Assembly: GCA_035967665.1 (NCBI GenBank)
Contig: JAYWLB010000076.1
Location: 62,001-126,000 of the forward strand
Source: Arctic95D-9 sp035967665
GTDB lineage: Bacteria > Verrucomicrobiota > Verrucomicrobiia > Verrucomicrobiales > DEV007
Direction of reading: 5' to 3'
DNA: 64,000 bases
Part shown: positions 26,351-36,096 of the stretch, one piece after another
How the letters are laid out: each line of letters opens with the position of its first letter
How positions within the stretch are numbered: the first letter of the stretch is position 1
Program-made: the position numbers and the translations under genes
The notes under the pieces: generated by a model
Told to the model about the DNA's origin: nothing
Seen by the model: only the letters and a program-made list of their open reading frames with translations
Database searches by the model: none

Positions 26351-27868
26351 ATGACCGCGCTAAAACCTTCTTTCGAAGATTTTGTCTCTCTTTCTAAAAC
26401 CGGAAATCTCATTCCGGTTTGGACTGAGCTCGCCGCCGACTATGAAACGCCGATTTCAGTGTTTCAAAAACTGAGCGAAAAAAGCGAAAGTCCCTGCTTC
26501 CTTCTCGAGTCCGCTGAAAACAGCGACCACATCGGCCGCTATTCCTTTCTCGGAACCAATCCCCGCATTGAGATTCGGGCAAGCGGACGCACCATTCGCA
26601 CCCGCGAAAAAGGCGAATCCGAATTTACCGAGTTTGAGCTTCCCGAGGAAAAAGGCGATCCGCTTCACGAAATCGAACGGCTCATGGAACCCTTCTCGCC
26701 GGTTGAGGTCGAGGAACTTCCTGTTTTCTCCGGCGGTGCCGTCGGATTCATCGGTTACGACATGGTTCGCTTTTTCGAACCCACCGTCCCCGGCCCGCCC
26801 GATGACGGACTCGGCCTGCCTGACATGGCCTTTGTCATCACCGACACCCTCGTCATTTTTGATCACCGCTTCCGGAAACTTCAGGTCGTCGCCAACATCC
26901 ACACCGCCGATTTCCCCGACGCTGAGAGTGGCTACGCTGCGGCACGGGAGCGCATCGACGCGGTTATCGCCCAACTTTCCGAGCCCCATACCGTGGCCCC
27001 GTTTTCCCTCATGGGGGAGCCGGAGGACACTGCCCCGGCCAGCAACACAACGCAGGAGGAATACGAAGGCATGGTCAGAGATGCCAAGGAATACATCCTC
27101 GCCGGGGACATTTTCCAGGTCGTGCCTTCGCAGCGTTTTGAAAGCGATTACACCGGACGCCCCATCGATCTTTACCGTGCCCTGCGTCATGTGAACCCCT
27201 CCCCCTACATGTTCTGCCTTCAGTTCGGAGACGAATTTTCCCTCGTCGGAAGTTCGCCCGAAGTGCACGTCCAGACAATCGACGGCAAAATCAAAATCCG
27301 CCCCATCGCGGGAACCCGCTGGAGAGGTAAAACACCGGAGGAAGACGACGCTCTCGCCGACGAACTGCTCAACGACCCCAAAGAGCGCGCCGAACACGTC
27401 ATGCTCATCGATCTCGCGAGAAACGACGTCGGTCGCGTCGCCGAATACGAGTCGGTCGAAGTGACAGAGTTCATGATCATCGAGCGTTACAGCCACGTCA
27501 TGCACATCGTCTCGAATGTGACCGGCCACTTGCGTCCCGATCTCAGCGCCTACGACGTGATGCGGGCGACCTTCCCCGCCGGAACCGTCAGCGGCAGCCC
27601 GAAAGTTCGCGCGATGCAAATCATCAACGAGTTTGAGAAATCGAAACGCGGCGCCTACGCCGGTGCTGTCGGTTACTTCGGGTTCGACGGCAATCACGAC
27701 AGTTGCATCGCACTTCGAACCGTTGTTTTGAAAGACGGCAAAGCCTACGTGCAAGCCGGAGCCGGAGTCGTCGCTGACTCGGTTCCCGAAAATGAATACG
27801 TTGAAACCGTCAACAAAGCCAAAGGCATGATGCGGGCAATCGAGCGCGCAAAACTGCTTGGTAAGTAA
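26351..27868 (+). CDS. trpE: Anthranilate synthase component I
   Basis: A 505-residue protein; the ATG at 26351 (MTALKPSFEDF) is chosen over an upstream in-frame codon that would overlap the preceding gene. It makes anthranilate from chorismate with glutamine-derived ammonia supplied by TrpG. The N-terminal domain carries the LLES motif (CFLLESAE), which binds tryptophan for feedback inhibition. The chorismate-binding domain shows PIAGTRWRG, DLARNDVGRV, GTVSGSPK and GAYAGAVGYFG. No trpG or other trp gene is adjacent. A copy of the dispersed AACCCTGTTGGGT repeat lies 15 bases after the stop. Confidence 0.96.
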   Translation: MTALKPSFEDFVSLSKTGNLIPVWTELAADYETPISVFQKLSEKSESPCFLLESAENSDHIGRYSFLGTNPRIEIRASGRTIRTREKGESEFTEFELPEEKGDPLHEIERLMEPFSPVEVEELPVFSGGAVGFIGYDMVRFFEPTVPGPPDDGLGLPDMAFVITDTLVIFDHRFRKLQVVANIHTADFPDAESGYAAARERIDAVIAQLSEPHTVAPFSLMGEPEDTAPASNTTQEEYEGMVRDAKEYILAGDIFQVVPSQRFESDYTGRPIDLYRALRHVNPSPYMFCLQFGDEFSLVGSSPEVHVQTIDGKIKIRPIAGTRWRGKTPEEDDALADELLNDPKERAEHVMLIDLARNDVGRVAEYESVEVTEFMIIERYSHVMHIVSNVTGHLRPDLSAYDVMRATFPAGTVSGSPKVRAMQIINEFEKSKRGAYAGAVGYFGFDGNHDSCIALRTVVLKDGKAYVQAGAGVVADSVPENEYVETVNKAKGMMRAIERAKLLGK

Positions 27869-27883
27869 TTTTCGGAGAGACCT

Positions 27884-27896
27884 AACCCTGTTGGGT
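27884..27896 (+). repeat. Dispersed repeat core AACCCTGTTGGGT after trpE
   Basis: An exact copy of the 13-base imperfect palindrome. It continues into a degenerate second half (CACCCTACCCTCTTTGGTCA). It shares AACCCTGTTGGGTCA with the minus-strand copy in the HemW-like gene. Confidence 0.7.
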
Positions 27897-28006
27897 CAGT
27901 CACCCTACCCTCTTTGGTCAGCGCGAAGAGAGAACCGCGGAACTACAAAACCTGCCTCACCGCGAGCGGATACAATCCGATACCGCCTTTTACCTGCCGG
28001 CAGCGC

Positions 28007-28045
28007 AAAAAAAAGACGCGCCCCGAACTCAGTTCGAGACGCGCC
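28007..28045 (-). terminator. Rho-independent terminator after katG
   Basis: On the minus strand a long hairpin (GCGCGTCTCGAAC, loop TGA, GTTCGGGGCGCGT) with a few G-T pairs is followed by eight T residues. It starts 17 bases after the katG stop. Confidence 0.85.
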
Positions 28046-28061
28046 CAAATACTATGATCGT

Positions 28062-30311
28062 CTACTTCAAATCGAAGCGATCCAGATTCATGACCTTGTC
28101 CCAGGCCGCCACGAAATCCGCAACGAACTTCGACTCCGAGTCCGAACAGGCGTAGACTTCGGCGACGGCGCGCAGCACCGAGTTTGATCCGAAAACCAAA
28201 TCCGCACGAGTCCCCGTCCACTTCAGCTCACCGCTTTTGCGATCCACTCCGGCAAATGCATTGCCGCAAGGTGAGACCGATTTCCACTCGGTCTCCATAC
28301 TCAGCAAGTTGGTAAAGAAGTCGTTAGTCAGTGAACCCTCACGGTCCGTGAAAACACCGGCTTTTTCATCCCCGACATTGGCGCCCATCACCCGCAAACC
28401 ACCAACGAGAACGGTCAGTTCCGGTGCGGTCAAGGTCAACAATTGTGCACGATCAATCAGCAAATGTTCCGCAGGCACCGCGTAGCGCCCCTTCAGGTAA
28501 TTGCGGAAACCATCGGCAAGCGGCTCAAGAACGTCGAAGGACTCAGCATCGGTCTGTTCGGCCGAAGCATCCATCCGCCCCGGCGTGAACGGCACCTCCA
28601 CCTCGTGACCGGCATTCTTCGCCGCTTTTTCGACGCCGGCACAACCACCGAGGACGATTAGATCCGCCAACGATACCTTCTTTCCTCCCGACTGCGATCC
28701 ATTGAATTCGCTCTGAATTGCCTCCAGTGATTCGAGGACGTGTGCCAATTGCGCCGGCTCGTTCACTTCCCAATCCTTCTGCGGAGCAAGACGAATGCGT
28801 GCGCCATTTGCGCCGCCGCGCATGTCCGATCCACGGAAGGTCGAAGCCGATGCCCACGCCGTGGAAACCAGTTGCGAAACCGTAAGTCCGGAAGCGAGAA
28901 TCTTCGCCTTTAGATCAGCCACGTCGCCTGCATCAACGAGTTCGTGATCCACCGCCGGAATCGGATCCTGCCAGATCAAATCCTCTGCCGGAACATCCGA
29001 CCCGAGATAGCGGGATTTCGGCCCCATATCACGGTGAGTCAACTTGAACCACGCCCGGGAAAACACCTCGGCGAACTCATCCGGGTTCTCGAGGAAACGT
29101 CGGGAAATTTTCTCATACTCCGGATCAACCCGCAGTGCGAGATCGGTCGTCAACATCGTCGGGCGATGCTTCTTCTCTGGATCATGAGCGTCGGGAATGC
29201 TCTCTTCCGCATCCTTCGCCACCCACTGATGCGCACCTGCAGGACTCTTCGTGAGCTCCCATTCGTAGCCGAACAGGTTCTCAAAAAAGTAGTTACTCCA
29301 CTGCGCCGGAGTCTGAGTCCAGGTGACTTCCAAACCACTGGTGATCGTGTCCCCCCCTTTTCCGCTTCCGTACTTGTTCGCCCAGCCAAGGCCCTGCGCC
29401 TCCAGCGGCGCGGCCTCAGCATCTTCACCGACATTATCCGCATCCGCGGCACCATGAGTTTTGCCGAAGGTATGACCGCCGGCAATCAGCGCGACGGTTT
29501 CCTCATCGTTCATCGCCATCCGGCCAAAGGTATCCCGGATATCAAAAGCCGCCTTCAACGGATCGGGATTGCCGTCGGGCCCTTCCGGATTGACATAGAT
29601 CAAGCCCATCTGCACTGCAGCGAGCGGGTTTTCCAGATTGCGGCTGTGCGTTTCGCCTCCGGCATCATCGTCAGAAACGAGGACGCCTTCACCATCGACG
29701 CCTTCCGAACCCTGCGCGTAGCGCGCATCACCACCGAGCCATTCTGTTTCGCGTCCCCAGTATACGTCCTGATCCGGCTCCCAGGTGTCTTCACGACCAC
29801 CGGCAAATCCGAAGGTTTTAAAGCCCATCGATTCCAGAGCGACATTTCCCGTAAGGATCAACAAATCCGCCCACGAAATCTTGCGGCCATACTTTTGTTT
29901 AATCGGCCAAAGCAAACGACGCGCCTTATCGAGACTTACGTTATCCGGCCAGCTGTTGAGCGGGGCAAAACGCTGCTGACCACGACCACCGCCCCCGCGG
30001 CCATCGCCCTGCCGATACGTGCCCGCGCTGTGCCAGGCCATACGGATGAACAAGGGACCGTAGTTCCCGAAATCCGCCGGCCACCAGTCCTGTGAATCCG
30101 TCATCAACTCCGCGAGATCCGCCTTTAAAGCCTCCAGATCGAGACTCTTAAATGCTTCCCGGTAATCAAAATCACCCGCCATCGGGTTCGATTTTTGCGA
30201 ATGCTGATGGAGCAGCTCGACCTTCAAACGGTTCGGCCACCAATCTTCGTTCTTCGTGCCGCCGCCACTTGGAGCAGCCTGATGAAAGGGACATTGGGAT
30301 TCGGTAGACAT
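28062..30311 (-). CDS. katG: Catalase-peroxidase
   Basis: A 749-residue bifunctional haem enzyme that breaks down hydrogen peroxide. The distal site is complete: R90, W93 and H94 in IRMAWHSAGTYR; the proximal haem ligand is H280 in GGHTFGKTHG. The Met-Tyr-Trp crosslink needed for catalase activity can form from M265, Y239 and W93. A second, degenerate peroxidase domain fills the C-terminal half, as in all KatG. No signal peptide. The gene is monocistronic: a terminator follows, and upstream lie a promoter-like sequence and a perfect palindrome that may be an operator. Confidence 0.97.
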   Translation of the reverse strand: MSTESQCPFHQAAPSGGGTKNEDWWPNRLKVELLHQHSQKSNPMAGDFDYREAFKSLDLEALKADLAELMTDSQDWWPADFGNYGPLFIRMAWHSAGTYRQGDGRGGGGRGQQRFAPLNSWPDNVSLDKARRLLWPIKQKYGRKISWADLLILTGNVALESMGFKTFGFAGGREDTWEPDQDVYWGRETEWLGGDARYAQGSEGVDGEGVLVSDDDAGGETHSRNLENPLAAVQMGLIYVNPEGPDGNPDPLKAAFDIRDTFGRMAMNDEETVALIAGGHTFGKTHGAADADNVGEDAEAAPLEAQGLGWANKYGSGKGGDTITSGLEVTWTQTPAQWSNYFFENLFGYEWELTKSPAGAHQWVAKDAEESIPDAHDPEKKHRPTMLTTDLALRVDPEYEKISRRFLENPDEFAEVFSRAWFKLTHRDMGPKSRYLGSDVPAEDLIWQDPIPAVDHELVDAGDVADLKAKILASGLTVSQLVSTAWASASTFRGSDMRGGANGARIRLAPQKDWEVNEPAQLAHVLESLEAIQSEFNGSQSGGKKVSLADLIVLGGCAGVEKAAKNAGHEVEVPFTPGRMDASAEQTDAESFDVLEPLADGFRNYLKGRYAVPAEHLLIDRAQLLTLTAPELTVLVGGLRVMGANVGDEKAGVFTDREGSLTNDFFTNLLSMETEWKSVSPCGNAFAGVDRKSGELKWTGTRADLVFGSNSVLRAVAEVYACSDSESKFVADFVAAWDKVMNLDRFDLK

Positions 30312-30540
30312 AATTCAGGATGGTATTTGGGTTACTGGGTTTGTTGAATAGTGAATGAATTCAGGAAAAAGATAAAGACGATAGGCATCGAAATCCGGAA
30401 TCACGCCCAAGCCGGGGGGACGCCCCCTGCCCGCACGCAATCCACCAAAGCTTGCTTCACCGATCGAAACCCGGCGAAACGCTGTGCCGTCACTGCGAAA
30501 CCAACGCCTTTGAAAATTTGCGACTGATCATCCATTGCTA

Positions 30541-30568
30541 AGTATAGACTTATTCCTCTTTTGGACAA
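30541..30568 (-). promoter_or_regulatory. Candidate katG promoter
   Basis: On the minus strand TTGTCC (30568-30563) and TATACT (30546-30541) are 16 bases apart, a fair sigma-70-like pair. The -35 half overlaps the palindrome at 30559-30577. Transcription would start near 30533 and give katG a leader of about 220 bases. Confidence 0.4.
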
Positions 30569-30577
30569 AGTCCAAAA
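30559..30577. promoter_or_regulatory. Perfect palindrome upstream of katG, candidate operator
   Basis: TTTTGGACAAAGTCCAAAA: eight-base arms around a three-base centre, overlapping the -35 region of the candidate katG promoter. It does not match the Bacillus PerR box. A regulator binding here would block the promoter. Confidence 0.45.
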
Positions 30578-31076
30578 CTTTTTCATACAGATCCATCCGG
30601 TTGACTTCTCAGCAAACATCGAACATTCCTTCCGGGAGAAACAATGATCCCCTCTCAGATCAATAAATGGCAGAGCCTGTGAACCGGCTCATCGCGATCG
30701 ACTACAGAGCGACCACTATCACAGCACTATCCAGGGTACGGGAACTTCCACTGCTTCGCCTACAGTGAGCGACGTGAAGATGATGCCCGGGAAACATCCC
30801 CCTGCATAGAGCCTTCACCCGGTGCAATCAGCCTTCACCTCTGCAATCGTCGGTGGAAAACAATTGTAGCAGCTACGCGCCGATCATCTCCCACCTCGCG
30901 AAGGCCGGGAACCTCCTCTTCGAATACAGGGAACAGCTGCCCCCCCGCTTTCGGCAAAGGGCAAAGCCCCCGGGCAAAAACCGCGGCGAGCTTGAAAAGC
31001 TGCTTATCCCGGGGATGCTCCTGCGGGAGTCTTAAGAGGCAATGGCAGGCACGCCTCTTCCCCGATTTGATTTTTG

Positions 31077-32294
31077 CTACGCTCCGAGAAGCATGCGCTC
31101 GGGATTCTCGAGGCACTCTTTCACTCTTACGAGGAACGTAACCGCCTCTTTTCCGTCAACGATGCGGTGATCGTAACTGAGAGCGAGATACATCATCGGA
31201 CGAATCACGACCTCACCATTGAGAGCAACAGGTCGCTGCTGAATGGAGTGCATTCCGAGAATTCCCGACTGAGGCGGATTCAAGATAGGCGTGCTGAGAA
31301 GTGACCCGTAAATGCCACCGTTGGTGATGGTGAATACACCGCCCTGAAGATCGGTGAGTCCGATTTTACCTTCGCGCGCTTTTACGGCGTAATCGATGAT
31401 GTCCTGCTCAATCTCGGCGAATGATTTCTTGTCGCAGTCACGAACCACGGGAACCATAAGCCCTTTGTCAGTTCCGACAGCCACGCCGATGTCATAAAAA
31501 TGATTCTCAACGAGCTCATCCCCCTCGAGCATCGCATTGATCGCGGGCACCGCTTGAAGCGCATCGACGACCGCTTTGATGAAAAATGACATAAACCCGA
31601 GCTTCACTCCGTGGCGGGCGATGAAGTCATCCTGAATCCGCTTACGCAAATTCATGATCTCGGTCATGTCGCATTCGTTGAAGGTCGTGAGAATCGCGGC
31701 ATCATGCTGCGCATTCACGAGGTGGGTGGCGATCTTCCGTCTCAGCGGAGACATTTTTCTGCGAGTGGTAGGCTTGCCTCCCGTTTCCGCAGGGGCCTCA
31801 GCTTGAGCCGCAGGAGCAGCTGCTTCGCCTGAAGTGCTTTTTGAAGCCGCTCCGAGAACGTCTGATTTGGTGACTTTGCCACCGACGCCGGTTCCTTTGA
31901 CCGTAGACACGTCGACACCCTCGTCGTCGGCAATCTTGCGGGCAACAGGAGTGACTTTCACATCGCTGTCCGAATCGGAAGTCTTCGAAGCAGGGGCTTT
32001 CGCTGGTTCGCTTTCAGCAGGTGCCTCAGTCGTATCGGCGGCACTCTCAGGAGGCGCTTCCCCCTCTTCAATACTCGCGATGACAGCACCGATATCGAGC
32101 TCGTCACCTTCAGCAGCGAGGTGCTTGAGAATACCGTCGTGGCTCGCTTCCAGTGGGGTCGACACTTTATCCGTGTCGAGCGTTACAATCTCTTCCCCGG
32201 CTTTTACGTAAGCCCCGTCCGCCTTGGTCCAGGCAGCAAGAGTGGCCGAAGTGATGGATTCACCAACAGATGGAATTTTTATCTCGTGAGACAT
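31077..32294 (-). CDS. sucB: 2-oxoglutarate dehydrogenase E2 (dihydrolipoyl succinyltransferase)
   Basis: A 405-residue protein. The lipoyl domain has the acceptor lysine K43 in DTDKVSTP. A Pro/Ala/Glu-rich linker, an E3/E1-binding domain (TPVARKIADDEGVDVSTVKGTG), a second linker and the catalytic domain follow. The acyltransferase motif DHRIVD at 375-380 is intact. It passes the succinyl group from the E1 to CoA in the TCA cycle. The gene follows sucA by 41 bases on the same strand. The third component, lpd, is not in the window. E2 of the 2-oxoglutarate rather than the pyruvate complex is inferred from the partner gene. Confidence 0.95.
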   Translation of the reverse strand: MSHEIKIPSVGESITSATLAAWTKADGAYVKAGEEIVTLDTDKVSTPLEASHDGILKHLAAEGDELDIGAVIASIEEGEAPPESAADTTEAPAESEPAKAPASKTSDSDSDVKVTPVARKIADDEGVDVSTVKGTGVGGKVTKSDVLGAASKSTSGEAAAPAAQAEAPAETGGKPTTRRKMSPLRRKIATHLVNAQHDAAILTTFNECDMTEIMNLRKRIQDDFIARHGVKLGFMSFFIKAVVDALQAVPAINAMLEGDELVENHFYDIGVAVGTDKGLMVPVVRDCDKKSFAEIEQDIIDYAVKAREGKIGLTDLQGGVFTITNGGIYGSLLSTPILNPPQSGILGMHSIQQRPVALNGEVVIRPMMYLALSYDHRIVDGKEAVTFLVRVKECLENPERMLLGA

Positions 32295-32335
32295 AGTACA
32301 AAATCAAATTAAGAGAGAAAATTGAGAAGAAAAGA

Positions 32336-35116
32336 TCAGGTGTTGAAGGCCTCTTCGATGAGACGCTTCTGTTCCATTTTGTGGATCGCTTTTGATCCTG
32401 TTGAAGGACTGGCGGCGGTATCACGACCGGCGTAACGCACGTGGTGATCCGTCATCTTCTGGAGACGCGGCCCGACGAAAGTCCACCCCCCCATGTTGAG
32501 AGGCTCTTCCTGACACCACACCCACTTGGAAACATTAGGGTATCGGCTCGCAATCTCCATGATGCGGCTTCCGCTGAACGGGTAAAGCTGCTCCAGACGA
32601 ATGATAGCGACGTTATTGATCTCGTGCTTCTTGCGGAACTCCTCCAAATCGTAATAAACTTTTCCGGAGCAGAAGATGAGACGGTTTACCCAGTCGATCT
32701 TATCCTCGGGAACGAAAGGATCATCGAGTATTTCCTGAAAATAAGTCCCTGAGGTGAAATCAGAGATGGAGGAAACACACTTGGGATGATTGAGAAGACT
32801 CTTCGGAGTCATGATGATGAGAGGCTTCTTAACCTCACTCTTCATCTGACGGCGCAAGGCATGAAAGTATTGAGCCGGCGTCGTGAAATTGCAGACCTGA
32901 ATGTTCTGCTCGGCACAGAGTTGCAGGAAACGCTCAAGGCGGGCACTGCTGTGCTCCGGCCCCTGCCCCTCATACCCGTGAGGCAGCAGCATGACGAGAT
33001 TACTGCATCGCTGCCATTTTGATTCAGCGGAGGTGATGAACTGATCGATAATCACCTGCGCACCGTTCGCGAAATCGCCGAACTGGGCCTCCCAGAGGAC
33101 CAGAGTATCTTCGGCATGCAGGGTGTATCCATACTCGAAACCGAGCACCGCAAATTCAGAGAGGTGGCTGTTGTAAACCCACAACTTGTGCTTCTGATCT
33201 TCATCGAGGTGATTCAGAGGCGTGTATCTGCGACGGGTCTGAGGATCGTAAAGGACGACGTGTCGCTGGCTGAAAGTACCGCGGCGGCAATCCTGACCGG
33301 ACAGGCGAATCGAGTTATCCTCTTTGATCAACGTACCGAAGGCGAGAGCCTCAGCGAAGGCCCAGTTGATGCCCTTCCCTTTTTCAATCGCCTTCAAACG
33401 GGGCTGGAGGAAACGTTTTGCCAGTTTGGAATTCACACTGACATTGTCCGGAATCGTCGCGATGCTGGTGCCCACTTCGCGGACGATCGATTCAGGAACT
33501 CCGGTCTCGACAGGGTCATGGGAATACTCAGGCTGAGGATCAGCACTGACTCCGCCCATGGAATGTCCGGTCCCGTCGGCGACGGCTGCTTCGAGTTCAG
33601 CAAGCTCGGCATCGAGCTTTTCCTGATAGGCATTCTCCACCGCGTCCGCTTCCTCACTGGTGAGAGCGCCGCTTTCGACGAGTTCATTTCTGAACTTGGT
33701 CAAAGGCGTATCGTGGTCGCGAATGTCGCGATAAGTCTTGGGAAGGGTGAACGCGGGTTCGTCACCTTCGTTGTGACCGTGGCGGCGGTAGCAGACGATA
33801 TCGACAACGACATCGCGACCGAATGTCTGGCGGAACTCGAGAGCGAGCTGAGTCACGTAGAGCACGTCCATCGGGCTGTCTCCATTGACATGGAAAACAG
33901 GGGCCTCGATCATTTTTGCCACATCCGTGCAATAGACCGACGAACGGGCATCTTTCGGCGTGGTTGTAAATCCAATCTGGTTGTTCACGACGAGGTGAAC
34001 GGTTCCGCCGGTCCGATAACCGAGGAGCTGGGAAAGGTTGAGTGTTTCCGGGACACTGCCCTGTCCGGCAAAAGCGGCATCACCGTGAATCAACACCGGA
34101 AGGACTGAATCACGATCCACAAATGAATCGCGCAGTTTCGGATCACGGGCACGCTGTCTTGCACGGGCTTTACCTTCAACGACACCATTAACGGCTTCGA
34201 GGTGGCTCGGGTTCGCAGCGAGCTGAATCTTAATAGAGCCGTCACCGACTTCGCGGTCGGATTCGTAACCGAGGTGATACTTCACATCGCCGTCGCCGGC
34301 AACGAGGTTGGGAACGTAGTTCTCCGAGAATTCGTAAAGAATCACCGTGAGTGGCTTCTTCAGAAGATTGGCGAGGACGTTGAGTCGGCCCCGGTGCGCC
34401 ATGCCCATGACCATTTCTTCGACTCCGAATCCGGGAAAGCTATCGACCAGTCCGTTCAACGCGACCATGAGAGCGTCGCCCCCTTCGAGAGAAAATCGTT
34501 TCTGTCCGACATACTTGCGGTGCAGAAACCGCTCAAAAAGCTCTGCTTCAGCCAACCAGGTGAGCGCTTTGGTTTTGCTCTCGATAGGAGGCTCAGGCTG
34601 ATCAAGCCGGGTCTCGATCCGCTCGCGAATCCAATGCCTCACATCCGGTGTCTGGATGTGCATGTATTCGAAACCAATCTTGTCACAGTAGGTTTTCTCG
34701 AGACGGTTGATAAGCTCACGCAATTTCATGCGGCGCCCCTCCTCGTAAAACTGAGTCGAAACCTCCTCATCGAGGTGCTCCGGCTTGAACCCGAGTTCCT
34801 CAAGGCTCAAAAGCGGCTGTGCAGGCCCACACTCGTCGAGAGGGTCGAGCCAGGCTGCGGTGTGTCCGAGACTGCGGTAGCTGAAAACGAGTGAAACAAT
34901 GCGGGCACGGGTCGCCATGTCCAATCCACCGACCATCTCGGCACCGGGAGTTTGAGGCGTGTCGGGCTTGCGAGGCGCGGGCTGGGCCATGCCCAACTCG
35001 AACCCTTCAAAAAACATCGCCCAGTTATCATCCACTGAAGAAGGATCCTTCTTCCAGTCGGTGTATTTTTGGTCGATTAAATCAACATTTTCGCGGGCAG
35101 ATATGCTGTTGCTCAT
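32336..35116 (-). CDS. sucA: 2-oxoglutarate dehydrogenase E1
   Basis: A 926-residue thiamin-diphosphate enzyme. Start chosen at the ATG at 35116 (MSNSISARENVDLID), the usual family start; the in-frame codon 36 bases upstream adds an unlikely leader. The N-terminal segment with DDNWAMFFEGFELG is typical of actinobacterial/proteobacterial SucA. Active-site regions include MGMAHRGRLNVL, HGDAAFAGQG and the ThDP/Mg motif GDSPMDVLYV followed by the RRHGHNEGDEP strand. It decarboxylates 2-oxoglutarate and loads the E2 lipoyl arm. It forms an operon with sucB just downstream. Confidence 0.96.
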   Translation of the reverse strand: MSNSISARENVDLIDQKYTDWKKDPSSVDDNWAMFFEGFELGMAQPAPRKPDTPQTPGAEMVGGLDMATRARIVSLVFSYRSLGHTAAWLDPLDECGPAQPLLSLEELGFKPEHLDEEVSTQFYEEGRRMKLRELINRLEKTYCDKIGFEYMHIQTPDVRHWIRERIETRLDQPEPPIESKTKALTWLAEAELFERFLHRKYVGQKRFSLEGGDALMVALNGLVDSFPGFGVEEMVMGMAHRGRLNVLANLLKKPLTVILYEFSENYVPNLVAGDGDVKYHLGYESDREVGDGSIKIQLAANPSHLEAVNGVVEGKARARQRARDPKLRDSFVDRDSVLPVLIHGDAAFAGQGSVPETLNLSQLLGYRTGGTVHLVVNNQIGFTTTPKDARSSVYCTDVAKMIEAPVFHVNGDSPMDVLYVTQLALEFRQTFGRDVVVDIVCYRRHGHNEGDEPAFTLPKTYRDIRDHDTPLTKFRNELVESGALTSEEADAVENAYQEKLDAELAELEAAVADGTGHSMGGVSADPQPEYSHDPVETGVPESIVREVGTSIATIPDNVSVNSKLAKRFLQPRLKAIEKGKGINWAFAEALAFGTLIKEDNSIRLSGQDCRRGTFSQRHVVLYDPQTRRRYTPLNHLDEDQKHKLWVYNSHLSEFAVLGFEYGYTLHAEDTLVLWEAQFGDFANGAQVIIDQFITSAESKWQRCSNLVMLLPHGYEGQGPEHSSARLERFLQLCAEQNIQVCNFTTPAQYFHALRRQMKSEVKKPLIIMTPKSLLNHPKCVSSISDFTSGTYFQEILDDPFVPEDKIDWVNRLIFCSGKVYYDLEEFRKKHEINNVAIIRLEQLYPFSGSRIMEIASRYPNVSKWVWCQEEPLNMGGWTFVGPRLQKMTDHHVRYAGRDTAASPSTGSKAIHKMEQKRLIEEAFNT

Positions 35117-35214
35117 CAGATGGCATGTTTCGCGTCGGAGCGATTCCGCCAAGGTCGCTTCGATCGTGTAAACTGGCTAGGGAAAAATCAGACTTTTGAC
35201 AGTTCTTTTGCGCC

Positions 35215-36096
35215 TCAAAGCCCCGCCCTGAGTCGGCAGGCACGGATTGTGTTCGCCATCAGCATCGCAATGGTCATGCGCCCCACTCCACCGGGAACAG
35301 GCGTAATCGCCTCGCATTTTTCCGCAACCGCATCAAAATCAACATCTCCCACGAGTCGGCTGCCGTTCTTCGCGGACGCATCCTCGATCCGGTTGATGCC
35401 CACATCGATTACGACGGCGCCCTCTTTGACGTGGTTCGGGCCAATAAACTTCGGTATCCCGATTGCAGCGACGAGGATGTCTGCGCTCCGCGTGAGCGCT
35501 TCGAGGTCCCTCGTTCGCGAATGAGCAACCGTTACAGTGGCGTTTCCACCCTCCCCTTTTCCCATCATGAGAAGCGCGAGGCTCTTTCCCACGAGAAGGC
35601 TCCGACCGACGATGACGACATTTTTCCCAGAGGTCTCGATTCCCATCTCAATGAGCATGCGCTGGCAACCGCTCGGCGTGCAGGGTGCAAATCCACTGGG
35701 ATCATCCATTGCGAGTTTGCCGATATTCACAGGGTGAAGCCCGTCAACATCCTTCCCCGGATCGATCCGCATAATGACCTCATCTTCATTGAGGTGTTTC
35801 GGGAGCGGCAACTGAACGAGAATACCGTGAATGGCATCATCCGCATTCAGCTCGTCGATGACGGCAAGCAAATCCTCCTGAGTCGTATCAGCGGGCTTTT
35901 CAATTTTCACCGAGTGCATCCCCAGCTCCTGACACTTTCGCTCTTTCGAGCCAACGTAGGCTTTGGATGCGGGATCTTCGCCGACGAGAACAACGGCAAG
36001 ACCGGGAACGTGCCCGGCCTCTTTCAGCATCGCAAATGTCTCGAGGCACTCGCGATAGACAGCCTCGGCAATGGGTTTTCCTTCAATCAGTTTCAT
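35215..36096 (-). CDS. folD: Bifunctional methylene-THF dehydrogenase/cyclohydrolase
   Basis: A 293-residue enzyme of one-carbon metabolism that interconverts 5,10-methylene-, methenyl- and 10-formyl-tetrahydrofolate with NADP. Active-site Tyr47 and Lys51 lie in AYVGSKERK. The conserved LPLPKHL and the nucleotide-binding VIVGRSLLVGKSLALL are present, as is the closing TPVPGGVGRMTIAML. Its start overlaps the end of the upstream acyltransferase gene by 14 bases, so it is translated from the same message. Confidence 0.95.
   Translation of the reverse strand: MKLIEGKPIAEAVYRECLETFAMLKEAGHVPGLAVVLVGEDPASKAYVGSKERKCQELGMHSVKIEKPADTTQEDLLAVIDELNADDAIHGILVQLPLPKHLNEDEVIMRIDPGKDVDGLHPVNIGKLAMDDPSGFAPCTPSGCQRMLIEMGIETSGKNVVIVGRSLLVGKSLALLMMGKGEGGNATVTVAHSRTRDLEALTRSADILVAAIGIPKFIGPNHVKEGAVVIDVGINRIEDASAKNGSRLVGDVDFDAVAEKCEAITPVPGGVGRMTIAMLMANTIRACRLRAGL

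Larger units (their letters stand above)
30312..31076. other. 765-base noncoding region between katG and sucB
   Basis: Holds the katG promoter-like sequence and palindrome near its left third. The rest (30620-31076) has short frames on both strands without family features, and I see no convincing gene or RNA. One 44-codon minus-strand frame from 30535 faintly resembles the start of a Fur-family protein and may be a remnant. Confidence 0.5.

Noticed and set aside
26456..27754. 432-codon frame antisense to trpE
   Set aside because: Shadow of a gene with full TrpE motifs; no domain visible.
28944..30095. 383-codon plus-strand frame opposite katG
   Set aside because: Shadow of katG; composition and lack of motifs argue against a gene.
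30401..30535. A 44-codon minus-strand frame upstream of katG resembling the start of a Fur/PerR protein (GVGFAVTAQRFAGF)
   Set aside because: Its start codon coincides with the predicted transcription start, similarity ends after about 20 residues, and no remainder of the protein is found in other frames. It could be a remnant, but the evidence is too thin to list as a gene.
30853..31035. 60-codon plus-strand frame between katG and sucB
   Set aside because: No start context, promoter or family features.
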